Below, one piece after another: positions 1 through 8,053 of a stretch of DNA of 60,414 bases; positions within the stretch are counted from its first letter, which is position 1; each line of letters begins with the position of its first letter. The notes beneath the pieces are model-generated. The model saw only the letters and a program-made list of their open reading frames with translations. It was not told the origin of the DNA and searched no databases. Source of the DNA: Desulfobacteraceae bacterium (GTDB lineage Bacteria; Desulfobacterota; Desulfobacteria; Desulfobacterales; Desulfosalsimonadaceae); assembly GCA_011389515.1 (NCBI GenBank), contig JAABUA010000011.1:1-60414 (forward strand), written 5' to 3'. Position numbers and translations under genes: made by a program.

Positions 1-282
1 TGCATGGTGACACTTCGCCGTCAAAAAATGTGGGATTTTCTGGAAAAACTCATTAATATCACGCTTCCTCGTGTTCGTGACTTTCGCGGTATTTCCGGTA
101 AAGCGTTTGACGGATATGGCAATTATACGCTTGGCATCAAGGAGCAGATCATATTTCCGGAAATCGACTATGATAAGGTTGATTCGGTGAAGGGTTTAAA
201 TATAACGATTGTTACAACAGCAAAAAATAACGCCGAAGGCAAGGAGCTTCTGAAATTGCTCGGCATGCCGTTTCGCAATTAA
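1..282 (+). CDS. rplE: 50S ribosomal protein L5, C-terminal part
   Basis: The reading frame is open from base 1, so the gene begins outside the window and 93 residues of its C-terminal half remain. L5 binds 5S rRNA in the central protuberance of the large subunit. The piece contains the conserved stretch RVRDFRGIS followed by [18 protein letters not shown], and the usual ending with LGMPF. It heads the visible part of the spc operon, 44 bases before rpsN. The internal ATG at base 4 is not a true start, because L5 is normally about 180 residues long. Confidence 0.95.
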   Translation, partial: CMVTLRRQKMWDFLEKLINITLPRVRDFRGISGKAFDGYGNYTLGIKEQIIFPEIDYDKVDSVKGLNITIVTTAKNNAEGKELLKLLGMPFRN

Positions 283-326
283 TCCCGAAAAGTATTTGTC
301 CGTTTTGTAGCGACAAGGAGGAAAGT

Positions 327-512
327 TTGGCAAGAAAAGCGCTTCAGGTCAAAGCTGTAAAAAAACCAAAATTCGATGTCAGGCGTTACAACCGCTGCCC
401 CATATGCGGTAGAGCCAGGGCTTACTTGCGACAATTCGGCATATGCCGGATATGCTTCCGGAATATGGCATCTGAAGGGTTGCTTCCGGGGGTTAAAAAA
501 TCGAGCTGGTAA
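327..512 (+). CDS. rpsN: 30S ribosomal protein S14, zinc-binding type
   Basis: 61 residues, the length of the short zinc-binding (type Z) S14. Two CxxC pairs, CPICG and CRIC, form the zinc site. It begins with TTG, placed six bases after a strong AAGGAGG ribosome binding site, and gives the normal N-terminus MARKA. S14 joins the head of the 30S subunit late in assembly. It lies between rplE and rpsH as in most bacterial spc operons. Confidence 0.97.
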   Translation: MARKALQVKAVKKPKFDVRRYNRCPICGRARAYLRQFGICRICFRNMASEGLLPGVKKSSW

Positions 513-619
513 ATCCGATCCGCCGGAAATCATCCTGATACGAGTCACGATGGGCAGGGCTCATTGGAACCAGAAACCAAAAGCCATAGCATTTTCATGG
601 ATATCATTGGAGCAAGATC

Positions 620-1018
620 ATGACTATAACCGATCCACTGGCGGATATGTTGACACGCATTCGCAACGCCGGCAACGCTAAACACAAAAGCGTGGACATA
701 CCCGGTTCCCGGCTGAAGGCATCATTGGCGGCCGTAATGAAAAATGAAGGGTACATAAAAAACTACAAGTTCATTAAAGATAACAAGCAGGGAATCCTGC
801 GGATTTATCTGAAGTACGATAAAAATGACAATCATGTCATTTACGGGATTGAAAGGGCCAGCAAGCCGGGGCGTCGCGTCTATGTAAACAGCAAGGAAAT
901 CAAACCGGTTTTGAACGGGCTTGGCATTTCCGTTGTATCCACATCAAAGGGATTGCTGACCGACAGTCAGTCGAAAAAAGAGAATGTCGGCGGTGAGATC
1001 CTTTGTAATATCTGGTAG
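620..1018 (+). CDS. rpsH: 30S ribosomal protein S8
   Basis: 132 residues, full length. It starts with the family signature MTITDPLADMLTRIRNA and ends with GGEILCNIW, both typical of S8. S8 binds the central domain of 16S rRNA and, in many bacteria, also represses its own operon through the mRNA. The start is ATG after a GGAGCAAG site. It is followed 19 bases later by rplF. Confidence 0.97.
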   Translation: MTITDPLADMLTRIRNAGNAKHKSVDIPGSRLKASLAAVMKNEGYIKNYKFIKDNKQGILRIYLKYDKNDNHVIYGIERASKPGRRVYVNSKEIKPVLNGLGISVVSTSKGLLTDSQSKKENVGGEILCNIW

Positions 1019-1037
1019 CAAGCAAGGAGTTGATATA

Positions 1038-1571
1038 ATGTCTCGCGTGGGGAAAAAACCGATTCCAAAACCGGAAAAGACCGAAATCAAATTTGCCGAC
1101 AGGGTTCTAACGGTCAAAGGTCCCAAGGGGGAACTCAGCCGGACCATCCATCCGGACGTTGATCTGAATATCGAAAATGACCAGGTATTGTTGTCCGTGA
1201 GGCGCAACGATAAAAAAACCAAAGCCCAGTGGGGAACGGCCCGGGCATTGGTTTCAAACATGCTTACCGGTGTCAGCAAGGGATTTGAAAGAGTTCTTGA
1301 AATCAACGGTATCGGATATCGGGCGGAAGTAAAGGGAAACACGGTTGAACTGCATCTTGGCTTTTCCCATATGATCCGTTTCGACCTGCCCGAAGGGATA
1401 TCCGCGCAGGTTGAAAAAAATACCATACGGTTGTCCGGTATAGACAAGGAAAAACTTGGTTTTGCAGCCTCCTCCATCCGCAAGTTCCGACCGCCTGAGC
1501 CTTACAAGGGCAAAGGGGTCAAGTATGCAGATGAATACGTGGTGCGCAAGGCCGGTAAAACCGGAAAATAA
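1038..1571 (+). CDS. rplF: 50S ribosomal protein L6
   Basis: 177 residues when begun at ATG 1038, which has AAGGAG about ten bases upstream and gives the usual MSRVGKKPI start. An upstream in-frame start at 984 would overlap rpsH and was not used. The C-terminal half carries PEPYKGKGVKYADE, the conserved rRNA-contact loop of L6. L6 sits near the base of the L7/L12 stalk in the large subunit. Confidence 0.96.
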   Translation: MSRVGKKPIPKPEKTEIKFADRVLTVKGPKGELSRTIHPDVDLNIENDQVLLSVRRNDKKTKAQWGTARALVSNMLTGVSKGFERVLEINGIGYRAEVKGNTVELHLGFSHMIRFDLPEGISAQVEKNTIRLSGIDKEKLGFAASSIRKFRPPEPYKGKGVKYADEYVVRKAGKTGK

Positions 1572-1624
1572 ATATACAGCGGCAGAGATCACAATTTTTA
1601 TTACTATATCAGGGGTCTTGAATC

Positions 1625-1993
1625 ATGGGAGCCATGGACACAAAAAAAGCCATGCGGCTGAAAAGGAAATACCGGATACGCACAAAAGTATCCGGATCCG
1701 TTAGCCGTCCGCGCCTGACTGTTTTCAGAAGCGCAAAACACATATATGCTCAGATAATAGATGATACCAGCGGACAAACGCTTATATCCGCTTCTACGAT
1801 GGAAAAGCAGATCCGCGAAAAGGAAAAAGCGGAAAGCAAGGTGAAGGCCGCTGACGAGATTGGGAAACTGGTCGCAAAACGGGCACTGGATAAAGGTATT
1901 ACATCGGTGGTGTTTGATCGAAATGGTTATAAATATCATGGCAGGGTTAAAGCCCTTTCCGATGGCGCACGTGAAACCGGTTTGGATTTTTAA
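1625..1993 (+). CDS. rplR: 50S ribosomal protein L18
   Basis: 122 residues. It contains [18 protein letters not shown] and the C-terminal [22 protein letters not shown], both characteristic of L18, which binds 5S rRNA together with L5. The first ATG (1625) is used. A second ATG nine bases later also has a GGAG before it and could be the real start, changing only three residues. It lies 19 bases before rpsE. Confidence 0.95.
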   Translation: MGAMDTKKAMRLKRKYRIRTKVSGSVSRPRLTVFRSAKHIYAQIIDDTSGQTLISASTMEKQIREKEKAESKVKAADEIGKLVAKRALDKGITSVVFDRNGYKYHGRVKALSDGARETGLDF

Positions 1994-2012
1994 ATAACAA
2001 GGAGGCGATCTT

Positions 2013-2507
2013 TTGTACAAGAAGGAAACAGACGAAAACTTGTTTATTGACAAGGTCGTTCACATCAGCAGGGTTGCAAAGGTCGTAAAAGGCGGTCGAA
2101 GATTTTCCTTCAGTGCCGTGGTGGTGGTCGGAGACGGTGAAGGAAAGGTGGGTTATGGCCTGGGCAAAGCCCATGAAGTTCCCGAGGCGATACGGAAAGG
2201 CGTCGAGAAAGCCAAGAAATCCATGGTCGAGGTTCCGCTTATAGACGGTACCATTCCCTACCAGATTATCGGTAAATTCGGTGCGGGATCGGTTTTTTTG
2301 AAACCTGCCGGAAAGGGAACCGGTGTTATCGCAGGCGGCGCGGTTCGGGCCGTTCTTGAAGCAGTTGGTGTCCGCAATATCCTTACGAAATGCCTGGGTT
2401 CGAATAACCCCCACAACGTGGTAAAGGCAACCATAAGGGGTCTTGAGCAGCTGCAGAGCAAACGTACGGTTGAGGCCAAACGCGGCATTACGTTGGAAGA
2501 TGCATAA
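2013..2507 (+). CDS. rpsE: 30S ribosomal protein S5
   Basis: 164 residues with TTG as start, eight bases after AAGGAGG. The double-stranded-RNA-binding half contains [19 protein letters not shown] and [16 protein letters not shown]. The C-terminal half holds [10 protein letters not shown] and [20 protein letters not shown]5 lies at the mRNA entrance of the small subunit and affects decoding accuracy. It is transcribed with its neighbours in the spc operon. Confidence 0.96.
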   Translation: MYKKETDENLFIDKVVHISRVAKVVKGGRRFSFSAVVVVGDGEGKVGYGLGKAHEVPEAIRKGVEKAKKSMVEVPLIDGTIPYQIIGKFGAGSVFLKPAGKGTGVIAGGAVRAVLEAVGVRNILTKCLGSNNPHNVVKATIRGLEQLQSKRTVEAKRGITLEDA

Positions 2508-2532
2508 GAAATCAAGTGAAGGAACAGGTATA

Positions 2533-2718
2533 ATGGCTTCCCGATTGAAGATTACTCTTGTAAGAAGCATGGTAGGCCGACCGGAAAAACACCGGAAGGT
2601 TCTGCGGGGCATGGGTCTTACCAGGATGAATAAAACGGTAGAACTGGAAGATACTCCGGCTGTTCGCGGAATGGCCAATAAAGTATCCCACCTTGTTCGC
2701 GTGGAGGAAACAAAATGA
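2533..2718 (+). CDS. rpmD: 50S ribosomal protein L30
   Basis: 61 residues from ATG 2533, the usual length for bacterial L30. It reads [20 protein letters not shown] and then LGL-like [11 protein letters not shown], which match the family. A longer frame begins within rpsE but has no initiation signal. The stop codon overlaps the next start as ATGA, so rplO is probably translationally coupled. Confidence 0.94.
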   Translation: MASRLKITLVRSMVGRPEKHRKVLRGMGLTRMNKTVELEDTPAVRGMANKVSHLVRVEETK

Positions 2719-3155
2719 GATTGCATGATCTTGCGCCGGAAAAAGGCTCCAGGTCGTCCCGCAAACGTGTGGGGCGGGGTGTGGGCTCCGGACTGGGAAA
2801 AACAGCCGGCCGGGGTTCCAAGGGGCAGAACAGCCGATCCGGGGGGGGTGTCCGTCCCGGTTATGAAGGCGGCCAGATGCCGTTGCAGCGGCGTCTGCCG
2901 AAACGCGGGTTTACCAATATATTCAAAAAAGAATACAGTATTATAAACCTTAGGGATCTAAGCGGTTTTGAAAGTGGAGCGGTAGTGGATGCAGCGGCAC
3001 TGGTTTCAGCCGGGATCCTGAAAAAGACCCATAAACCCGTAAAGCTTTTGGGGCAGGGAGATATTGCTGTAGCCCTTGAGGTTCACCTTAATGCGGTAAG
3101 CGAATCGGCGAAGAGCAAAATCGAAGGCGCCGGTGGCAAGGTAGAGGTTCAATAA
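2715..3155 (+). CDS. rplO: 50S ribosomal protein L15
   Basis: 146 residues. The glycine- and arginine-rich N-terminal tail, which threads into 23S rRNA, is visible as [18 protein letters not shown] followed by [19 protein letters not shown]. The folded C-terminal half ends with [11 protein letters not shown], as usual for L15. It starts within the rpmD stop codon and ends one base before secY. Confidence 0.96.
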   Translation: MRLHDLAPEKGSRSSRKRVGRGVGSGLGKTAGRGSKGQNSRSGGGVRPGYEGGQMPLQRRLPKRGFTNIFKKEYSIINLRDLSGFESGAVVDAAALVSAGILKKTHKPVKLLGQGDIAVALEVHLNAVSESAKSKIEGAGGKVEVQ

Positions 3156-3156
3156 T

Positions 3157-4476
3157 ATGGCAGTTTCAGGTGCCGGTGTTCAAAATATTCTAAAAATACC
3201 AGAGCTCAAGCGGCGGATATTAATTACGCTGGCATTGCTTTCCGTTTACCGAATAGGCGTGCATATACCAACGCCGGGTATAGACGGGGATTCTCTCGCT
3301 GCTTTTTTCGCCATGCACCAGGATACGATTTTCGGCATTTTTGACATGTTTTCCGGGGGCGCTCTGGAGCGGCTTTCTGTTTTCGCCCTGGGGATCATGC
3401 CGTATATCAGTGCTTCGATCATCCTGCAGCTGTTGAAAGTGGTTATCCCGCACTTGGAGCGGCTTTCAAAGGAAGGTGAAGAAGGCAGGAAAAAGATTAC
3501 CCAATACACCCGCTATGGCACGGTTCTGCTCAGCCTGATTCAGGGGTTCGGTATCGCTGTCGGGCTGGAGAGCATGAGCTCTCCTGAAGGCGTCGCTATC
3601 GTTAATGATCCGGGCTGGGCCTTCCGTTTGATGACCATGATCACCCTTACCGCCGGTACGTCGTTTATCATGTGGCTGGGGGAGCAGATTACCGAGTTTG
3701 GTATTGGCAACGGCATATCATTGATCATTTTCGCTGGAATCATTGCCCGACTGCCTGCGGCTATCGGCAACACCATCCGAATGATTGCCGCAGGAGAGAT
3801 GGCGATTTTCGGTATCATTCTTCTGCTTATATTTATGGTTTCGGTTGTGGCCTTCATTATTTTTATGGAGCAGGCGCAGCGGCGCATCCCGGTGCAGTAT
3901 GCCAAGCGAGTGGTCGGTAGGCGCATGTATGGAGGTCAGAGCACGCATCTGCCCCTTAAAATCAACACAGCAGGTGTTATCCCGGCGATATTCGCATCGT
4001 CTCTGATCATGTTTCCGGCCACAATCGCTAGTTTTTACGCAGATGTCCCGATCATGCAGTATGTTTCTGCGGCGCTGCACCCGGGAGCTTTTATATATGA
4101 GGCCTTGTTCGTCGCGTTTATTGTATTCTTCTGTTTTTTTTACACGGCGATTGTTTTCAACCCGTCGGATGTTGCTGAAAATATGAAGAAACATGGCGGT
4201 TACATACCCGGTATTCGTCCGGGCAGGCGCACCGCTGATTATATCGATAAAGTGCTGACCCGCATTACACTGGCCGGAGCGATGTATATTAGCGCAGTGT
4301 GTGTACTGCCGTCCATACTGATGACAAAGTTCAACGTTCCGTTCTATTTCGGCGGTACCGCACTTCTGATTGTGGTCGGTGTATCCATTCACACGGTTCA
4401 GCAGATTCAGTCGCATTTGATTACGCGCAATTATGAAGGGTTTTTGAGCGCTGCACCCGGAAAACGCAAGAAATAA
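3157..4476 (+). CDS. secY: preprotein translocase subunit SecY
   Basis: 439 residues with about ten membrane-spanning segments. SecY is the channel of the Sec translocon in the inner membrane and works with SecE, SecG and SecA. Recognisable pieces are the early RIGVHIPTPGID, the FSGGALERLSVFALGIMPYI segment, QITEFGIGNGIS, and the cytoplasmic loop RRIPVQYAKRVVGR. The start is one base after the rplO stop, with no separate ribosome binding site of note, so translation is likely coupled to rplO. Confidence 0.97.
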   Translation: MAVSGAGVQNILKIPELKRRILITLALLSVYRIGVHIPTPGIDGDSLAAFFAMHQDTIFGIFDMFSGGALERLSVFALGIMPYISASIILQLLKVVIPHLERLSKEGEEGRKKITQYTRYGTVLLSLIQGFGIAVGLESMSSPEGVAIVNDPGWAFRLMTMITLTAGTSFIMWLGEQITEFGIGNGISLIIFAGIIARLPAAIGNTIRMIAAGEMAIFGIILLLIFMVSVVAFIIFMEQAQRRIPVQYAKRVVGRRMYGGQSTHLPLKINTAGVIPAIFASSLIMFPATIASFYADVPIMQYVSAALHPGAFIYEALFVAFIVFFCFFYTAIVFNPSDVAENMKKHGGYIPGIRPGRRTADYIDKVLTRITLAGAMYISAVCVLPSILMTKFNVPFYFGGTALLIVVGVSIHTVQQIQSHLITRNYEGFLSAAPGKRKK

Positions 4477-4512
4477 TATTTGTTTTACGTCAATTCCTAC
4501 AGGGAGATATGA

Positions 4513-4731
4513 ATGACCAAGGAGGAGCCGATAAAGGTTCAGGGCAAGGTTCTCGAAACGTTACCCAATGCAATGTTCAAGGTTGAACTGGAAAACAAAC
4601 ATCAGATATTGGCGCATCTTTCGGGGAAAATGCGAATGCATTTCATCAAGATTCTGCCCGGTGACTCTGTTACAGTTGAACTGTCTCCGTATGACTTGAC
4701 CCGCGGCCGGATTACATACCGGTCAAAATAA
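4513..4731 (+). CDS. infA: translation initiation factor IF-1
   Basis: 72 residues, a single OB fold. It shows [35 protein letters not shown] and [10 protein letters not shown], the standard IF-1 pattern. IF-1 occupies the A site of the 30S subunit during initiation. It follows secY after only 36 bases; the adk and map genes often found here are missing from this locus. Confidence 0.97.
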   Translation: MTKEEPIKVQGKVLETLPNAMFKVELENKHQILAHLSGKMRMHFIKILPGDSVTVELSPYDLTRGRITYRSK

Positions 4732-4789
4732 ACATTTTCTTGTGCCATGCAGTTAGAGCTTATGTCCTATCCGATAAAAGGGAGTCGAA

Positions 4790-4903
4790 ATGAAAGTGAG
4801 AGCGTCCGTCAAGAAAATTTGCCGCAACTGCAAAATCATCAAGCGCGGGGGTACGGTCAGGGTGATTTGCATTAATAAACGCCATAAACAGCGGCAGGGC
4901 TAA
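4790..4903 (+). CDS. rpmJ: 50S ribosomal protein L36, zinc-binding type
   Basis: 37 residues, starting [11 protein letters not shown] and ending KQRQG. The ligands Cys11, Cys14, Cys27 and His32 form the zinc site of the cysteine-containing L36 type. ATG 4790 follows GGGAG. It lies between infA and rpsM, its normal place at the border of the spc and alpha operons. Confidence 0.96.
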   Translation: MKVRASVKKICRNCKIIKRGGTVRVICINKRHKQRQG

Positions 4904-4918
4904 AAGGAGGCATGACCA

Positions 4919-5302
4919 TTGGCAAGAATTTCAGGAGTTGATTTACCCAGGAGCAAGCATATAGTCATAGGACTGACTTATATTTATGGAATAGGTCGTT
5001 CCACCTCCCGGCAGATTTTGTCCAGGTTGGGCATTAATGAAACGACCCGGACAGATGATTTGTCTGAAATGGAAATCAATGAAATCCGCAAGGCCATCGA
5101 TAACGAATGTAAGGTGGAAGGCGAACTGCGTACGGAAGTGTCGATGAACATTAAGCGTTTAATGGATCTCGGCTGCTACCGAGGACTGCGTCACCGCAGA
5201 TCCCTGCCGGTTCACGGGCAGCGGACCAGCACAAACGCCCGTACGCGAAAAGGCCCGCGCCGCACCGCTGTCAAGAAAAAAGGCGGAGCAAAGAAAAAGT
5301 AA
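4919..5302 (+). CDS. rpsM: 30S ribosomal protein S13
   Basis: 127 residues, started at TTG 4919 after AAGGAGG, giving [10 protein letters not shown]. It contains [14 protein letters not shown] and the conserved tail [18 protein letters not shown] followed by a basic end rich in lysine. S13 sits in the head of the small subunit and contacts P-site tRNA and the L5 bridge. First gene of the alpha operon. Confidence 0.97.
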   Translation: MARISGVDLPRSKHIVIGLTYIYGIGRSTSRQILSRLGINETTRTDDLSEMEINEIRKAIDNECKVEGELRTEVSMNIKRLMDLGCYRGLRHRRSLPVHGQRTSTNARTRKGPRRTAVKKKGGAKKK

Positions 5303-5327
5303 CAATTTTTAAATAAAGGCGAAACCG

Positions 5328-5720
5328 ATGGCAAAAAGAAAAGCAGTCCGCACAAAAAAAAAGGTCAAAAAGAATATATTAAACGGCGTTGTTCATATAC
5401 AGTCTTCGTTTAACAATACGATTGTCACCATTACCGATCCCATGGGAAATGTCGTTGCCTGGTCAACCGCAGGGATGAACGGCTTCAAGGGATCACGAAA
5501 AAGCACGCCGTTTGCCGCTCAGCTTGCTTCCGAGGACGCCGCTAAAAAGGCGAAGGAACACGGTCTTAAAAATGTTGAAGTCTATGTGAAAGGCCCTGGA
5601 CCCGGACGTGAATCCGCTGTGAAATCCTTGCAGGCCGCCGGCCTTACTGTTACAATGATCAAGGACGTAACCCCGGTGCCTCATAACGGCTGCAAACCGC
5701 CCAAGAGGCGCAGAGTGTAG
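5328..5720 (+). CDS. rpsK: 30S ribosomal protein S11
   Basis: 130 residues. The core [19 protein letters not shown], the segment [14 protein letters not shown], and the ending [18 protein letters not shown] are diagnostic of S11, which lines the mRNA path on the platform of the 30S subunit. The N-terminus is strongly basic ([15 protein letters not shown]), as in homologues. Confidence 0.97.
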   Translation: MAKRKAVRTKKKVKKNILNGVVHIQSSFNNTIVTITDPMGNVVAWSTAGMNGFKGSRKSTPFAAQLASEDAAKKAKEHGLKNVEVYVKGPGPGRESAVKSLQAAGLTVTMIKDVTPVPHNGCKPPKRRRV

Positions 5721-5760
5721 CGCTGAAAAGCACACCAATTGACAATACGAGGGAGGATAC

Positions 5761-6390
5761 GTGTCTCGATATCGTGGTTCTGTCTGCCGGCTTTGCCGGC
5801 GTGAAAATTTGAAATTATTTCTTAAAGGGGATCGCTGCTATTCTGATAAATGCGCCATTGACAGGCGTACTTATCCACCGGGGCAGCATGGTCAGCGACG
5901 TGGCGGGAAGACTTCCGACTACGGCCTGCAGTTGCGCGAAAAACAGAAAGTGAAGCGGATGTATGGCCTTGGTGAAAAGCAGTTCAGGCTGTTTTTCCAC
6001 AGGGCGGATGCCGGGAAGGGCATTACCGGCACTGCGCTTCTCGTCATGCTTGAAAGGCGTCTTGACAACGTTGTTTTCAGGCTGGGATTTACCAATTCCC
6101 GCGCACAGTCAAGACAGATGGTAAAACACAATCATTTTCTCATTAATGGGAAAAAAGTGAATATACCATCCTATCAGATGAAAGTCGGCGATGTTATTGA
6201 GATTCGTGAAAAAAGCAAAAACGTTCAGGCGATCACCGATGCCGTTGAGGCGGTTGTTCGTCGTGGAATGCCGCAATGGCTGGAACTCGATAAGGACAAT
6301 CTGAAGGGAACTGTCAAGGCAATGCCGGTTCGTGAAGACATTACGATGCCGATACAGGAAAACCAGATTGTTGAGTTTTACTCCAAGTAG
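5761..6390 (+). CDS. rpsD: 30S ribosomal protein S4, cysteine-containing type
   Basis: 209 residues with a GTG start after GGGAGG. Four N-terminal cysteines (CRLCRR, then two in RCYSDKC) form the zinc-finger-like site of the C+ form of S4. The S4 RNA-binding domain follows at about residues 98-160 with [21 protein letters not shown]4 starts 30S assembly by binding the 5' domain of 16S rRNA and represses the alpha operon in some bacteria. Confidence 0.97.
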   Translation: MSRYRGSVCRLCRRENLKLFLKGDRCYSDKCAIDRRTYPPGQHGQRRGGKTSDYGLQLREKQKVKRMYGLGEKQFRLFFHRADAGKGITGTALLVMLERRLDNVVFRLGFTNSRAQSRQMVKHNHFLINGKKVNIPSYQMKVGDVIEIREKSKNVQAITDAVEAVVRRGMPQWLELDKDNLKGTVKAMPVREDITMPIQENQIVEFYSK

Positions 6391-6499
6391 ACAAGCTGGT
6401 TGTCGAAGAAATTGAAACTATCAGTTTCTCCTGGATCTCCTGAGGCATCCGGAAATGTAGTTTGTTCGGATCGAGATTAAAACCATTAAGGAGATTATA

Positions 6500-7525
6500 A
6501 TGTCCTTGAATGAATTGACATATATGAACTGGCGGGAAATTATTGTTCCCGGTAAGGTTCAGATCGACAGCCAGACGGATACCTACGGCAAATTTGTGTG
6601 GGAACCGCTGGAACGTGGGTTTGGAATAACCATTGGCAACTCGTTGCGGCGTATTATCCTGTCATCGCTTTACGGGGTTGCCATCACATCGGTTAAAATC
6701 AATGATGTAATGCACGAATACAGCACCGTCGACGGTGTTCTTGAAGATGTATCTGAAATTATACTGAATCTAAAAAAAGTTCGTCTTCGTATGGATGATG
6801 CGGAGCCAAAAACAATTGAAATCCGCACAAAAGGGGAGCGGAATGTTACTGCCCGTGACATCGTAAGCCCCGATGGCCGAGTGGATATTTTGAACCCCGA
6901 TCAGCAGATCGCTACGGTTACTGCGGATGTCGAGCTCAATATGACGATGACTGTTGCTGTTGGCAAGGGATACAGCCTTTCTGAGTTCAACAAGGATCCG
7001 GAAGCCCCTATCGGTACCCTGGCCATCGACGCTGTTTTCTCTCCGATACAGCGGGTAAGCTATCTGGTCGGAAATGCCCGTGTAGGTCAGAAAACCGATT
7101 ATGACAAATTGACCATGGAGGTTTGGACGGATGGCTCGGTCAAGCCGGAAAATGCCGTTTCGTATGCTGCCAAAATCCTCAAGGAACAGATGAATGCGTT
7201 CATTAATTTTGACGAGGATGAGGAGCCGGCACCCCATGAACCGGACGAAGATGAATCCAAACAGAAATTCAATGAAAATCTTTATCTGGACGTTGACGAG
7301 CTTGAACTATCCGTGCGCAGTGCAAACTGCCTGAGAAATGCCAATATTCATAAAATCTACCAGCTGGTTCAAAAAACAGAAGCCGAAATGCTGAAAACCA
7401 AGAATTTTGGTAGAAAATCACTAAATGAAATCAAGGAACTGTTATCGGAAATGGGCCTTTCACTCGGGATGAAACTCGAGAGTTTCGTTCCCCCGGAAGA
7501 GGACCAGGAACAGGGAGATAATTAA
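6500..7525 (+). CDS. rpoA: DNA-directed RNA polymerase subunit alpha
   Basis: 341 residues. The N-terminal dimerisation domain shows [20 protein letters not shown] and [11 protein letters not shown]. The C-terminal domain ([14 protein letters not shown], then [17 protein letters not shown]) binds UP-element DNA and activators. The two are joined by an acidic linker ([17 protein letters not shown]) at about 234-250. A clear AAGGAG lies before ATG 6500. The 109 bases after rpsD hold no gene. Confidence 0.98.
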   Translation: MSLNELTYMNWREIIVPGKVQIDSQTDTYGKFVWEPLERGFGITIGNSLRRIILSSLYGVAITSVKINDVMHEYSTVDGVLEDVSEIILNLKKVRLRMDDAEPKTIEIRTKGERNVTARDIVSPDGRVDILNPDQQIATVTADVELNMTMTVAVGKGYSLSEFNKDPEAPIGTLAIDAVFSPIQRVSYLVGNARVGQKTDYDKLTMEVWTDGSVKPENAVSYAAKILKEQMNAFINFDEDEEPAPHEPDEDESKQKFNENLYLDVDELELSVRSANCLRNANIHKIYQLVQKTEAEMLKTKNFGRKSLNEIKELLSEMGLSLGMKLESFVPPEEDQEQGDN

Positions 7526-7527
7526 TC

Positions 7528-7968
7528 ATGCGTCACAGAAAGAGCGGGGTTAAACTCAATCGAACAAGCAGTCATCGCAAAGCGATGTTTAGAAATATGG
7601 TAACATCCTTATTTAAGCATGACAGGATTAAAACGACCGACGTAAAGGCCAAGGAACTACGCAGTTGGGCGGACCACCTGGTTACCCTTGCCAAGCGCGG
7701 TGATTTGCATGCCAGAAGACAGGCGCTGTCCATTATTTATGAAAAAGACGTCGTGCATAAACTGTTTGAACAGGCACCCGTACGGTTTGCAGGTGTTTCA
7801 GGAGGATATACGCGTGTTGTCAAGCTTGGATATCGTGCGGGCGATGCCGCTCCCGTATCCATTATTGAATTGACAGGCGAGGCGCCTGCTGTGGAAGCCG
7901 CCGATAAAACGAAAAAGGCTGAAAAAGACAAGTCCGCCGCCAAAGAACCTGCAGCGGATAAGGAATAG
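7528..7968 (+). CDS. rplQ: 50S ribosomal protein L17
   Basis: 146 residues. The core [20 protein letters not shown] and [17 protein letters not shown] define L17, which lies near the polypeptide exit tunnel. The last 30 residues are an added tail rich in alanine, lysine, aspartate and glutamate, beyond the usual length of about 117; such low-complexity tails are common in this family. It starts two bases after rpoA stops. Confidence 0.96.
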   Translation: MRHRKSGVKLNRTSSHRKAMFRNMVTSLFKHDRIKTTDVKAKELRSWADHLVTLAKRGDLHARRQALSIIYEKDVVHKLFEQAPVRFAGVSGGYTRVVKLGYRAGDAAPVSIIELTGEAPAVEAADKTKKAEKDKSAAKEPAADKE

Positions 7969-7977
7969 GCTGTGTTG

Positions 7978-8014
7978 TTTATCGTTCCCACGTTTCCAGC
8001 GTGGGAACGATAAA
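7978..8014. repeat. perfect 15-bp inverted repeat between convergent genes
   Basis: The arms TTTATCGTTCCCACG (7978-7992) and its exact complement (8000-8014) enclose a seven-base loop. It stands ten bases after rplQ, between rplQ (+) and comEC (-), which converge. No run of T follows on either strand, so it is more like a dispersed palindromic repeat than a classic terminator, though it could still stabilise or end either transcript. Confidence 0.7.
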
Positions 8015-8053
8015 CCATAAAGTCGGTCAAGTCTATATATCCGATTCACTTCC

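Noticed and set aside
944-1483. Long minus-strand frame of 179 codons across rpsH and rplF
   Set aside because: It lies antisense to two certain ribosomal genes, has no family pattern, and comes from the codon bias of the plus strand.
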